Source: Marinobacter sp. EhC06
GTDB taxonomy: Bacteria > Pseudomonadota > Gammaproteobacteria > Pseudomonadales > Oleiphilaceae
DNA length: 64,000 nt
Direction of reading: 5' to 3'
Assembly (NCBI RefSeq): GCF_001650915.1
Contig: NZ_LXYO01000012.1
Span: 310,001 to 374,000, forward strand
Made by a program: the position numbers and the translations under genes. The notes beneath the pieces are model-generated. The model was not told the origin of the DNA, searched no databases, and worked only from the letters and a program-made list of their open reading frames with translations. Below are positions 1 through 8,067 of this stretch, in pieces (the stretch's first letter is position 1; each line of letters opens with the position of its first letter).

Positions 1-633
1 CCCAGGCTGCCGGAAGCGGGAGGCTCTCCGTCTGGTCAATATGGTGAAGGTACTCCGGCCAGGCGAATCCTGGTGATTGGCGAATCCACGGCGGCCGGTG
101 TCGGTGTTGAAACCCACGATCAGGGCCTGGCCAGCCAGTTGGCGAAGCAGATTTACGAGCGCACCGGCCAGACCATTGCCTGGCACACCTTCGGGGTTAA
201 CGGCATTCGGCTCGGGGCGCTGATTGGCGAGCTGAAAACCGCCGAATTGCCAGAGGCGGATGTGGTGCTGTTGAGTATGGGGGTGAACGACACCACGGGG
301 TTCACTCCCCGTTTTCGTTTCCGCCGGCAGTTGCGGGAATTTCGCCAATTGCTCGCACCTCGGTATTCGGGGCCCATTCTGCTTCTCAGCGTGCCGCCCA
401 TGCACCTGTTCACGGCGCTGCCTTCGCCGCTTCGGTACGTAATGGGTTGGCGCGCGAAGCAGCTCGACAGGATCTACCAACAACTGGCCAGGAACGCCTC
501 TGCAGACTTTGCCTACCTCAACTACCCAACCGTGACCGATCCGCATCTTCTCGCCAGCGATGGCTATCACCCCGGCCCAAGAGGCTACGCATTTATTGCT
601 GATGCCATAGCCTCGCGAATCCGGGCGTCCTGA
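1..633 (+). CDS. SGNH/GDSL-family hydrolase, 5' end cut off by window
   Basis: Esterase or lipase of the SGNH fold. The reading frame is open from base 1, so the gene starts upstream and about 210 residues are visible. Block I reads VIGESTAAGVG near base 73, a GES variant of GDS that still supplies the nucleophilic Ser. Block III is SMGVNDTTG (Gly-x-Asn-Asp) and block V is SDGYHPGP, carrying the catalytic Asp and His. No membrane segment is visible in this part. Substrate cannot be told from sequence. It ends 106 bases before the AtoE-type transporter on the same strand. The GTG at 73 lies inside the conserved block I strand and is not the start. Confidence 0.85.
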   Translation, partial: PRLPEAGGSPSGQYGEGTPARRILVIGESTAAGVGVETHDQGLASQLAKQIYERTGQTIAWHTFGVNGIRLGALIGELKTAELPEADVVLLSMGVNDTTGFTPRFRFRRQLREFRQLLAPRYSGPILLLSVPPMHLFTALPSPLRYVMGWRAKQLDRIYQQLARNASADFAYLNYPTVTDPHLLASDGYHPGPRGYAFIADAIASRIRAS

Positions 634-739
634 GTTCCCTCTGAAACACAATGCTCCGAAAGAATAATGGGTTAAGGAAGCGCTTTACGTTTAGGTTGCT
701 ACACTCGCACAGAGTCTAAATAAAACAACGAGGTAACAA

Positions 740-2047
740 ATGCTAGACAGAGCGTCCAAACCAATGGTCAGCCTGGTGGATAAGTACCTGCCAGACCCAT
801 ACCTCTTCGTCATTATTCTTACCCTGGTAGCCTTTGTTGCTGCCATGGTGTTTCAGGGCCATAGCCCCATGGCCGTGGTCGAGATGTGGGGCGACGGTTT
901 CTGGAACCTGCTCACCTTCTCCATGCAAATGCTGCTGGTGCTGGTCACCGGCTTCATGATGGCCAGCACACCGCTGGTGCGAGGCATCCTGAACCGCATT
1001 GCGATGCTTGCCAAAACGCCTGGCCAGGCGATTGTGCTGGTAACCTTCATTGCATTGATTGCAAGCTGGATTAACTGGGGGTTTGGCCTTGTTGTCGGGG
1101 CCCTGTTCGCCAAGGCACTGGCCCGCCAGATCCGCGTCCACTACCCGCTTCTGATTGCCAGCGCTTACTCTGGCTTTATTGTCTGGCACGGCGGCCTGGC
1201 AGGCTCCATCCCCCTGACCATTGCCACCGAAGGCCACTTCACCCAGGACACCATCGGCATTATCGGTACCGGAAAAACCATCTTTGCGTTCTTTAACCTG
1301 GCCATTGTGGTGGCTCTGTTCATCATCGTGCCGCTGGTCAATCGGCTGATGCTGCCAGAAGAAAGGGACAGTATTTATGCCGACCCGAAGATTCTGGACG
1401 ACGAGCCAGACACCTCTGTGGTGATCAACCGCCCTGCCGACTATCTGGAGAACAGCCGCACCCTGGCCTGGCTCATCGGCTTTAGCGGCATCGCGTTTAT
1501 TTTCCAGTATTTTGTAGATGGAGGCGGCCTGAACCTGAACATCGTTAACTTCATGTTCCTGTTCATTGCCATCATCCTGCACCAGACCCCCAAGCGCCTG
1601 CTGGCCAGCCTGAACGAGGGCGTTAAGGGCGGTGCCGGTATCGTTATCCAGTTCCCCTTTTATGCGGGCATCATGAGTGTGATGACGGCCTCTGGTCTGG
1701 CTGCCAGCATTTCCAGTGGATTTGTTTCCATTGCCAGTGCCGAGAGCCTGCCGTTCTGGAGTTTCATCAGTGCCGGACTGGTAAACATCTTCGTTCCCTC
1801 AGGCGGCGGCCAGTGGGCGGTGCAGGCTCCGGTTATGCTGCCGGCGGCGCAGGAGCTGGGTGCGGATATTCCCAGGGTGGCCATGGCTGTAGCCTGGGGT
1901 GACGCCTGGACCAACCTGCTTCAGCCGTTCTGGGCGCTACCGGTGCTGGCTATTGCCGGGCTGAAGGCCAAGGACATCATGGGCTACTGCCTGATGCTGC
2001 TGATCGTCGCAGGCATCATCATCAGCGCTGGCCTGACTTGGCTGTAA
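740..2047 (+). CDS. atoE: Short-chain fatty acid transporter, AtoE family
   Basis: Inner-membrane permease of the AtoE/SCFA transporter family, expected to carry short-chain fatty acids such as acetoacetate or butyrate. The 435 residues match the family length of about 440 and are almost wholly hydrophobic helices. Family-typical stretches include the N-terminal region around residues 9-20 (VSLVDKYLPDPYLF), SWINWGFGL near 115, and PSGGGQWAVQAP near 354-365. A GAGGTAAC ribosome site lies just before ATG 740. An inverted repeat follows the stop. No catabolic partner gene (atoDAB) is adjacent, so the substrate is inferred from family only. Confidence 0.9.
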   Translation: MLDRASKPMVSLVDKYLPDPYLFVIILTLVAFVAAMVFQGHSPMAVVEMWGDGFWNLLTFSMQMLLVLVTGFMMASTPLVRGILNRIAMLAKTPGQAIVLVTFIALIASWINWGFGLVVGALFAKALARQIRVHYPLLIASAYSGFIVWHGGLAGSIPLTIATEGHFTQDTIGIIGTGKTIFAFFNLAIVVALFIIVPLVNRLMLPEERDSIYADPKILDDEPDTSVVINRPADYLENSRTLAWLIGFSGIAFIFQYFVDGGGLNLNIVNFMFLFIAIILHQTPKRLLASLNEGVKGGAGIVIQFPFYAGIMSVMTASGLAASISSGFVSIASAESLPFWSFISAGLVNIFVPSGGGQWAVQAPVMLPAAQELGADIPRVAMAVAWGDAWTNLLQPFWALPVLAIAGLKAKDIMGYCLMLLIVAGIIISAGLTWL

Positions 2048-2065
2048 CGTCTACCCAACCACTGA

Positions 2066-2093
2066 ATCCGGGGAGCTCTCAAACTCCCCGGAT
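2066..2093 (+). terminator. Terminator-like hairpin after atoE
   Basis: Perfect 10-bp stem (ATCCGGGGAG at 2066-2075, CTCCCCGGAT at 2084-2093) with an 8-base loop, 18 bases after the atoE stop. No T tract follows, so it may be a weak terminator or a 3'-end stabilising hairpin. Confidence 0.6.
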
Positions 2094-2406
2094 CCTCCCG
2101 ATCTCTCCCAGGCCCAAACATTCCACGATGCGCCTCAGCGTCTTGGAATTCGAAAACGGCAAACACACCAAGCAGGCCATAAAAATCAGTTCTCGGCTCT
2201 GAATCTGGTGGTATATTAAACAAACCCAGCCAAATCCCGTTGTGGCGGTAGTAGGGAGAAGCGTGCAGACAGGAAGCGCGTTTTACTGCTGTCAGCCCAG
2301 CCTGCCAATTCCGATCTCCTCTGTGTCAGCCCGAAGGGCGATGGCTTTCTGGCCATAGCGGCCGCTACGTAATGCCGAACGGCATGTGTCATTGAGGAGT
2401 GATGAA
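2094..2406. other. Intergenic stretch with two small hairpins, no gene seen
   Basis: No convincing coding frame. Two short hairpins sit just before the next gene: ATGGC-(6)-GCCAT at 2341-2356 and ATGCCG-AA-CGGCAT at 2372-2385. The second ends 21 bases before the ATG at 2407. They may be leader structure or an operator. No promoter could be assigned confidently. Confidence 0.4.
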
Positions 2407-3189
2407 ATGAAGACTGCTCTTTGTCTGTTCCAACCTAACCGTTCCATCCTTGCTGCAGCCTGCCTGGGTTTTGCCAGTGTTGCGCTCGCCGCCGACCCTG
2501 TCGTTTTCACCGGAGCCCCAGTGCCGGTCGGTAATGGCACCGCGCGTGTGGAAGTCATTGCTAACGGGATGGACGAACCTGAATCTGTATCTGTCGTCAT
2601 GACAAAGGATGCCCTTCAGGGGCTTCCCGCTGTTCAGGCTAACCAGATGGTCTGGGAGTTTTCATTACCCATGCCGGATGCAGGCCCCAGGACGGGATAC
2701 GATCACGTGGTTCTTGACTGGAACCCGGCCGGCCATATTCCTGATGGGGTCTACACGGTTCCCCACTTCGACGTGCATTTCTACCTGATCAGCAATGGTG
2801 AGCGTGAAGCGATTACCTTCCATGGCGAGGGCCGTGAACTGGCCATGGCAGCACCAGACCAACAACTTGTGCCCGCTGGCTATGTGATTCCGCCAGACGC
2901 CGCAGTGGACAGGATGGGAATGCACGGCCTTGACCCTGCGGGGCATGAATTCCATGGCCAACCGTTCAGCCACAACTTCATCTACGGCTATTACAAGGGC
3001 GAGCTGATGTTCGTTGAGCCGATGGTGTCCTTGAGTTTTCTTGAGTCACTTCCAGACATGACGTCACCGGTTAAGAAGCCGCAACGGTACAGCTATCCGG
3101 CCTGGTACCCGGCAGCCTACCGGATCGGATTTGACGCAGGGAAAGGTGAATACACCATCGCGCTCCAGAGTCTTCAGAGGTCCGACTGA
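2407..3189 (+). CDS. Secreted protein, possibly DUF5602/TTHB210-like
   Basis: 260 residues with a clear signal peptide (hydrophobic core at about residues 13-27, cleavage likely after VALA at 25-28), so periplasmic or secreted. ATG 2407 is chosen over 2386 because GAGGAG lies 6-11 bases before it and the signal peptide starts there. The mature part contains HFDVHFY and a His-rich segment (GHEFHGQPFSHNF), which could be metal-binding. From memory it resembles the DUF5602/TTHB210-like family of unknown function, but that assignment is uncertain. It stands alone between two terminators. Confidence 0.65.
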   Translation: MKTALCLFQPNRSILAAACLGFASVALAADPVVFTGAPVPVGNGTARVEVIANGMDEPESVSVVMTKDALQGLPAVQANQMVWEFSLPMPDAGPRTGYDHVVLDWNPAGHIPDGVYTVPHFDVHFYLISNGEREAITFHGEGRELAMAAPDQQLVPAGYVIPPDAAVDRMGMHGLDPAGHEFHGQPFSHNFIYGYYKGELMFVEPMVSLSFLESLPDMTSPVKKPQRYSYPAWYPAAYRIGFDAGKGEYTIALQSLQRSD

Positions 3190-3212
3190 GATTCCCTCAG
3201 GAATCTTTTTTT
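3190..3212 (+). terminator. Intrinsic terminator
   Basis: GATTCC-CTCA-GGAATC directly after the stop codon, followed by seven T residues (3206-3212). The stem extends to 7 bp with A3189:T3206. This is a classic rho-independent terminator for the secreted-protein gene. Confidence 0.85.
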
Positions 3213-3217
3213 CTCGG

Positions 3218-3246
3218 TGTCGATATTCAACAGGCTTGCGCGACTA
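3218..3246 (+). promoter_or_regulatory. Predicted ECF42-type sigma promoter (copy 1)
   Basis: TGTCGA at 3218-3223, a 17-base spacer, then CGAC at 3241-3244 inside CGCGACTA (3239-3246). The same elements with the same spacing precede the DGPF gene next to the ECF42 sigma factor at 14958-14986. In both cases the last base of CGACTA is 41 nt before the first base of the start codon. Published ECF42 promoters have, as I recall, TGTCGA at -35 and CGA/T-C at -10. The promoter call is inference from this match; the sequence repeat is seen directly. Confidence 0.7.
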
Positions 3247-3286
3247 ACCAGTGAAAACAATCCGAAATTCACTGGAGACCAGCACT

Positions 3287-4108
3287 ATGAAGTACATGTT
3301 GATGCGCAAGGCCGATGCCGACACCGAGAATGGCGTTATGCCCTCAGAGGACATCCTGCAGGCAATGGCGAGTTACAATGAGCGAATGACCCAGGCCGGT
3401 GTTTTTGCTGACGGCCAGGGGTTGAGGCCAACGAGCGAAGGTTGCCGCATTCAGTTCAGGGCCGGTGAGCCCAATGTTATTTCCGGCCCGTTCGAGCCGG
3501 CCGGCGAGCTGCTGGCCGGTTTCAGTGTGCTCGAAGTGGATTCACTGGAAGACGCCATCGCCTGGGCCAAACAATGGCCCCGGGAAGATGCCGGCGGAAA
3601 CGTGACCCTTGAGCTTCGGCGTTTCTTCGAGCTTGAGGATTTCGAGCCCAGCCAGGCACTTGAGCAACATCGATCCCTGGGCCGCCTCCCACGGGAGATG
3701 AATGTGCATGTGGCGTTTGCGGGCACCTGCAGAGAAGCCATGGAGTTCTACTCGAAAGTTACCGGCGGCAAACTGGAAGGTGTGATCACCTAAGGAGAAA
3801 CACCGGCGGCAGCGGATGTGCCGCCAGAAATGCATGACAAAATCGTACATTCGTCCCTGAATCTGCGCGGGAGCCGGTTGATGGGTGCCGATATGGCGGG
3901 CGACTGCTATCAGCCACCCCAGGGTGCCCAGATCCACCTTGAGTACGACGACCCGGAACAGGCCGAGCGGGTCTTCAATGCCCTGTCCGATGGGGGCTCG
4001 ATCATCATGCCGTTTGCGGAAACCTTCTGGGCTTTTCGTTTCGGAATGACCACAGACCGATTCGGTGTCCAGTGGATGATCAGCAACCAGATTGAACACT
4101 GCCAGTAA
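3287..4108 (+). pseudogene. YCII (DGPF)-VOC fusion gene interrupted by an in-frame TAA
   Basis: One reading frame runs from ATG 3287 (GGAG 9 bases before) to 4108, but TAA at 3791-3793 splits it. Before the stop is a YCII-related domain (SGPFEPAGELLAGF is the DGPF-type motif) and the first strand and helix of a VOC/PhnB-like domain ending at GKLEGVIT. After the stop, in the same frame, the VOC domain continues (GETPAAADVPPEMHDK to the C-terminus). Relatives, from memory, have Tyr here, so one base change (TAC or TAT to TAA) explains it. It could be a real null allele, a sequencing error or a truncated but stable YCII protein. TAAGGAG at the stop resembles a ribosome site, but no start codon lies at usable distance. 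The ECF42-type promoter upstream suggests control by the sigma factor at 13.7 kb. Confidence 0.8.
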
Positions 4109-4131
4109 CGCCAGCCAGGAGGATCAGTTCG

Positions 4132-4614
4132 ATGACCCATCCAAGAAATACCATTTGTCTCTGGTATGAGAGCGAAGCAGAAGAAGCCGCCCGATTCTAC
4201 GAAAAGACCTTCCCTGATTCATCGGTGGGCAGAGTGCTTCGTGCGCCTGCGGACTACCCCGCAGGCTCGGAAGGCGATGTGCTTACGGTGGAGTTCACCG
4301 TGTTGGGCATCCCCTGCCTTGGTCTCAATGGCGGACCGGCCTTCCAGCACAACGAGGCCTTTTCGTTTCAGGTGGCTACCCCGGACCAGGAGGAAACGGA
4401 TCGCTACTGGAACGCCATTGTTGGCAATGGCGGCGAAGAAAGCGCTTGTGGCTGGTGCAAAGACAAATGGGGCATCTCGTGGCAAATCACCCCGGTCGCC
4501 CTCACCGAAGCGATAAACGATCCTGACCCCGCCGCCGCCAAGCGGGCCTTCGAGGCCATGATGACCATGGGCAAGATCGACATCGCCGCCATTGAGGCGG
4601 CGCGTCGGGGCTGA
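4132..4614 (+). CDS. VOC-superfamily PhnB-like protein
   Basis: 160 residues of the 3-demethylubiquinone-9 3-methyltransferase-like (PhnB/VOC) family, despite the name not a methyltransferase. Typical features are the N-terminal TICLWYESEAEEAARFYEKTF with its paired beta-alpha unit, GLNGGPAFQHNEAFSFQV in the middle, and CGWCKDKWGISWQITP near 116-131. AGGAGG lies 12 bases before ATG. It starts 23 bases after the interrupted YCII-VOC gene and is probably in its operon, hence in the inferred ECF42 regulon. Biochemical role unknown; members of this family are usually small cytoplasmic proteins. Confidence 0.8.
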   Translation: MTHPRNTICLWYESEAEEAARFYEKTFPDSSVGRVLRAPADYPAGSEGDVLTVEFTVLGIPCLGLNGGPAFQHNEAFSFQVATPDQEETDRYWNAIVGNGGEESACGWCKDKWGISWQITPVALTEAINDPDPAAAKRAFEAMMTMGKIDIAAIEAARRG

Positions 4615-4632
4615 GGGCGTTTATTGCACCTG

Positions 4633-6291
4633 TCAGGGTGCCAGTTTGCGCTTCAATGCCTTGGAAACCGACAGCGGCAGGCTAGGCAGTGAGCGCAGCA
4701 TCCACGGCAGTATCCGGCGCTTGACCCCGCTCAGGGATTCCGGGATCACGGCTTCAATGAGGTGTGGTCCCGGCATTCTCTGGGCGTATTCCAGGGCTTT
4801 TGCCATTTCCTCGGCGGTGTGCACCCGCACGGCGTGAACGCCCATGCCGTTCGCCATTTCCGCGAAGTTGATCACCGGGCCGCGCAGGTCCAGCTGGGAT
4901 TTGGCTTTTTCTCCGGCCTCTTCCGCGCCTACCCGTTCCAGTTCGATGTTGAGCACGGAGTAGGAGGCGTTGTTGAAGATGATGGAGGTTACATTCAGCT
5001 GTTCCCGGGCCATGGTCCAGAGGGCCTGAATGGTGTACATGGCGGTGCCATCACCGATCAGGGCGATGACCGGCCGGTCCGGGCAGGCCACGGCGGCACC
5101 TACGGCGTTGGGCAGGCCCTGGCCGATGGCGCCACCGGTGAGGGTGATCATGTCGTGGCGGGGCGCGCCGGCGGTCATTACCGAAAGCATCAGGCTGGAG
5201 GTGATGCCCTCGTCCACGATAATGGCGTTCTCGGGCATCAGCTCACCCACCGCTTTGCAGACTTTCTCGGCGGTGAGCTTGCCCCGTGGCCGGCCCGGCC
5301 GTTTCGCCGGTTGTAGCTTCGGTTCGGCCTGGCTGGCGCCAACGGCATCGTTGAGTTTGTTCAGGCTGGCCAGGATGTCCTGGTCGGGCGCCACCAGGGT
5401 ATGTACCTGGCAGGTATCCGGCACCAGGTAGCTCTTCTTGCCGGGATAGGCGAAGAAAGAGACCGGCGTCTTGGCGTCCACCAGGATCAGTTGTTCCACG
5501 TCCGTCAGTTGCACTGTGGCCAGTTCAGCCAGGTAGGCCAGGCGTTCGATGTAAGGCAGTCCGGCGCCCCGCTCAATGCGGGTTGGGAAGGTTTCCGCCA
5601 GCAGGGTCACGCCGCTGTGCGCGGCCAGTTTGGCGGCCGCCAGCATGCTCGGTTCGCGCAGGGAATGGCCACCCATCAGCAGGGCGGTTTTCTTGCCGGA
5701 ACGGATGGCCGAGGCAATGGCCTCTACCGTGGCATCGTCTGCCGGCTCCGGTGTCGGCGGTGCCAGGGGCGCGCTGGGCACACCGCCCTTCCCCCAGGAC
5801 ACATCGGCCGGCAATATCAGTGTGGCAACCTGCCCTGGCGCTGTGCGGGCAGCGGCAATGGCTTCGGCGGCATCCTGGCAGAGGGTTTCCGTGCTCTTTG
5901 CGGTGCGGACAAACCCCGGAGACACGTTGCGGGCAACGGTCTCGATATCAGACTGCAGCTGGGCATCGTATTTCACGTGGTAGGTAGCGTGGTCGCCAAC
6001 AATGTTCAGCACCGGCACCTTGCCCTTACGGGCGTTGTGCAGGTTGGCCAGGCCGTTGCCCAGCCCGCAGCCCAGGTGCAACAGGGTGGCGGCGGGTTTG
6101 TCCGCCATGCGGGCGTAGCCGTCAGCGGCGCCGGTGGCCACACCTTCGAACAAGGCAAGAACCGCCCGCATTTTGGGCTCGTCATCCAGGGCGGCCACAA
6201 AGTGCATTTCACTGGTGCCGGGGTTGCTGAAGCAGACCTCAACACCGGCATCCACCAGGGTTTTCATTAGGGCTTGTGCGCCGTTTGTCAT
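4633..6291 (-). CDS. Thiamine-diphosphate enzyme, acetolactate synthase large-subunit-like
   Basis: Cytoplasmic 552-residue enzyme with the three-domain TPP fold of acetolactate synthase, benzoylformate decarboxylase and relatives. The catalytic Glu is E49 in LFEGVATGAADGYA. The TPP-Mg motif begins GDG at 413-415 and closes with NN at 440-441. A Pro/Arg-rich linker near 325-338 separates the middle and C-terminal domains. No regulatory small subunit (ilvN) or other branched-chain biosynthesis gene is near, and an FAD dehydrogenase lies just upstream on the same strand. A catabolic 2-oxoacid decarboxylase or carboligase role is therefore as likely as acetolactate synthesis. Substrate unknown. 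Confidence 0.8.
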   Translation of the reverse strand: MTNGAQALMKTLVDAGVEVCFSNPGTSEMHFVAALDDEPKMRAVLALFEGVATGAADGYARMADKPAATLLHLGCGLGNGLANLHNARKGKVPVLNIVGDHATYHVKYDAQLQSDIETVARNVSPGFVRTAKSTETLCQDAAEAIAAARTAPGQVATLILPADVSWGKGGVPSAPLAPPTPEPADDATVEAIASAIRSGKKTALLMGGHSLREPSMLAAAKLAAHSGVTLLAETFPTRIERGAGLPYIERLAYLAELATVQLTDVEQLILVDAKTPVSFFAYPGKKSYLVPDTCQVHTLVAPDQDILASLNKLNDAVGASQAEPKLQPAKRPGRPRGKLTAEKVCKAVGELMPENAIIVDEGITSSLMLSVMTAGAPRHDMITLTGGAIGQGLPNAVGAAVACPDRPVIALIGDGTAMYTIQALWTMAREQLNVTSIIFNNASYSVLNIELERVGAEEAGEKAKSQLDLRGPVINFAEMANGMGVHAVRVHTAEEMAKALEYAQRMPGPHLIEAVIPESLSGVKRRILPWMLRSLPSLPLSVSKALKRKLAP

Positions 6292-6349
6292 TGTTGTTCT
6301 CCAAGCTTTCCGGGTTCAGGGTTTCGGTTAAATAATTTGCCCACAGGAT

Positions 6350-7963
6350 TCAGCCTCCGGCCACGATGGCCCGCACCGCCGCCCGGGCTGTCATGATGCA
6401 GCCGGGCAGGAAGGTACCTTCCAGGGAACGTTTTCCGTTCGCACCGCCGCCACCAAAGCCTGCCGCCTCGCCGACGCAATACAGGCCTTCAACCGGCTGC
6501 CCGTGGGCGCCCAGGACTCGGCTCTGCAGATCGGTTTGCAGGCCACCCAGGCTCTTGCGGGTAATCAGCTGCATACGGATGGCGATAAAGGGGCCTGCGC
6601 CGGATTTCTGCAGCGGGGCCGGCTTGCAAGTGCGCAGACGGTCCGGCTTCCATTCCCGGGCATGCTGGATCATCCGGATCTGGGGATCGTCATGCAGGCT
6701 GGTACCTGCCGTGAAGTTGGCATCAAAGGCATCCGCGGTGGCCTTGAGTGTTGCCGGGTTGATGTCGTTGCTGCAGGTCAGCGCGTTCATCTTGCCGGCC
6801 AGATCCGTCAGGCTGTCCGCCACCAGGAAATCCCGGCTTTCATGCTGCATCTGCCGAATCAGGGCGTGGTTGCCCAGCAACAGCTCTTTCACAAACTGGG
6901 GGAACTGTTTATCCCGGATGCGGGCATTGTGCTCCGCGCCGGAGATGGCAAATTCCTTGGCGGCAATGCGCCAGTTCAGCAGGTGCCAGGTCCAGGGCTT
7001 TTCTTGTTCCGCCACCCGCTGGCAAAGCCAGTGGGTATCAAAGCCGGTCACCAGGGGTTCCGGGCCAATCCGTTCACCCCGATGGTTCAGCCACAGGGCG
7101 GATTTGCAGGGAATGGTTGAAAGACCATGGCCGGGAAAGTGGGGGTACGGATGCGGGAAGCCGGCTGCGTAGTTCCACATTTCGCCGGCATGGGTAATCC
7201 GGCCTCCGAGGGTGTCGGCCACCCAGTGATGCATGCGGCCATCGGCATAGGGGTGGGCACCGTTCAACATGCGGGTGGGTTGCGGGCGATCCACCGGCCA
7301 GTTGGCCCGGCATTCCTTGTGGCTGCCGTTGATGCCGCCGGTGGCCAGAACCACCGCGGAAGCCGCGAAGCGGACTTCCTCACCGGTGGCTTCATTGACA
7401 GCCAGGGCCCCACTCACTTTTCCCGCTTCGTGGTCCAGTTCAGTAATACGATGCTGGTTCAGCAGGGTGAGCTTGCCGCTGGTGTTCTCCCGGTGCAGCG
7501 CCGTCATCAGGCGCCGGACCAGTTCCCGGGCGGTTCCCCAGACCACATGGTAACGAGGCAAACGGTTGCCGTCGCCAAAACGGCCACGCTCAACCCAGTT
7601 CACCGCCGGCAGGAATTTTATGCCTTCGTTGCTGAGCCAGTCGTAAACCTCGGAGCGTGAATGCTCCACATAGTAACGGGCCCATTGCAGGGGCAATTCA
7701 TCGTCGGGCGCCAGCTCGCCAAAGCTGAGCCAGTCATCCAGGGCAATCTCAGGTGTGTCGGCAATCTTCATGCGTTTCTGCAGCGGCGTGCCCACCAGCA
7801 TCATGCCGCCGAAGGCCCACAGCGCCAGGCCTCCCATGCGTTCTTCGGTATCCCGGTCTGCCAGCACAACGGACTTGCCGGCGCGCAGGCCTTCCAGAGC
7901 CGCGACAATACCGGCCAGCCCGCCGCCGACCACCAGAATATCTGAGGTAATTACCTTGGCCAT
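6350..7963 (-). CDS. FAD-binding dehydrogenase (fumarate reductase/3-ketosteroid dehydrogenase type)
   Basis: 537-residue flavoprotein. The N-terminal Rossmann motif is VVGGGLAG at 11-18. The C-terminal FAD-binding segment is GLYCVGEAAGFGGGG followed by GKRSLEGTFLPGC, a pattern shared by the FAD_binding_2 dehydrogenases annotated as KstD-like. No signal peptide. It precedes the TPP enzyme on the same strand (58-base gap), suggesting a two-gene catabolic operon. The AraC-type regulator is divergent at 8052 and probably controls it. The substrate may be a ketosteroid or another cyclic ketone or acid; this cannot be decided here. Confidence 0.8.
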   Translation of the reverse strand: MAKVITSDILVVGGGLAGIVAALEGLRAGKSVVLADRDTEERMGGLALWAFGGMMLVGTPLQKRMKIADTPEIALDDWLSFGELAPDDELPLQWARYYVEHSRSEVYDWLSNEGIKFLPAVNWVERGRFGDGNRLPRYHVVWGTARELVRRLMTALHRENTSGKLTLLNQHRITELDHEAGKVSGALAVNEATGEEVRFAASAVVLATGGINGSHKECRANWPVDRPQPTRMLNGAHPYADGRMHHWVADTLGGRITHAGEMWNYAAGFPHPYPHFPGHGLSTIPCKSALWLNHRGERIGPEPLVTGFDTHWLCQRVAEQEKPWTWHLLNWRIAAKEFAISGAEHNARIRDKQFPQFVKELLLGNHALIRQMQHESRDFLVADSLTDLAGKMNALTCSNDINPATLKATADAFDANFTAGTSLHDDPQIRMIQHAREWKPDRLRTCKPAPLQKSGAGPFIAIRMQLITRKSLGGLQTDLQSRVLGAHGQPVEGLYCVGEAAGFGGGGANGKRSLEGTFLPGCIMTARAAVRAIVAGG

Positions 7964-8025
7964 ATCGCATCCGACCTGATCGCAATGAGTTGTCAGCGTT
8001 AAAGATATACCGGTACCATGGCTTT

Positions 8026-8067
8026 AAAATTGACTTTAGAGGCCAACAAAATTGACGTTAGAGGCCA
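8026..8067. repeat. 22-bp tandem repeat at the start of the AraC-type gene
   Basis: Two copies starting AAAATTGAC (8026 and 8048), period 22, identical over 20 bases except T8035/G8057. The TTG start used by the regulator is in the second copy and AGAGG of the first copy serves as its ribosome site. An ATG at 8018 is in the other frame: deleting one 22-bp unit would place it in frame. The repeat may also be an operator, since AraC-type proteins bind direct repeats about two helical turns apart. Confidence 0.75.

Noticed and set aside
73..75. GTG at 73 as start of the SGNH hydrolase
   Set aside because: The frame is open upstream to base 1 and GTG 73 is inside the conserved first strand, so the real start is outside the window.
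683..698. TTTACGTTTAGG-like sequence before atoE as a LiuR site
   Set aside because: Only the first arm fits; the second matches three of seven positions, so it is not supported.
743..1582. Long leftward frame opposite atoE
   Set aside because: It lies wholly inside the atoE coding sequence, is rich in Gln/His as expected of a shadow frame, and has no ribosome site.
3791..3830. TAAGGAG as ribosome site for restarting the VOC half
   Set aside because: The nearest in-frame starts (GTG 3818, ATG 3830) are more than 20 bases away and within the VOC fold, so efficient restart is unlikely.
5401..6270. Long rightward frame opposite the TPP enzyme
   Set aside because: Antisense shadow of a clearly recognised enzyme; composition (Gly, Gln, His) and lack of motifs argue against coding.
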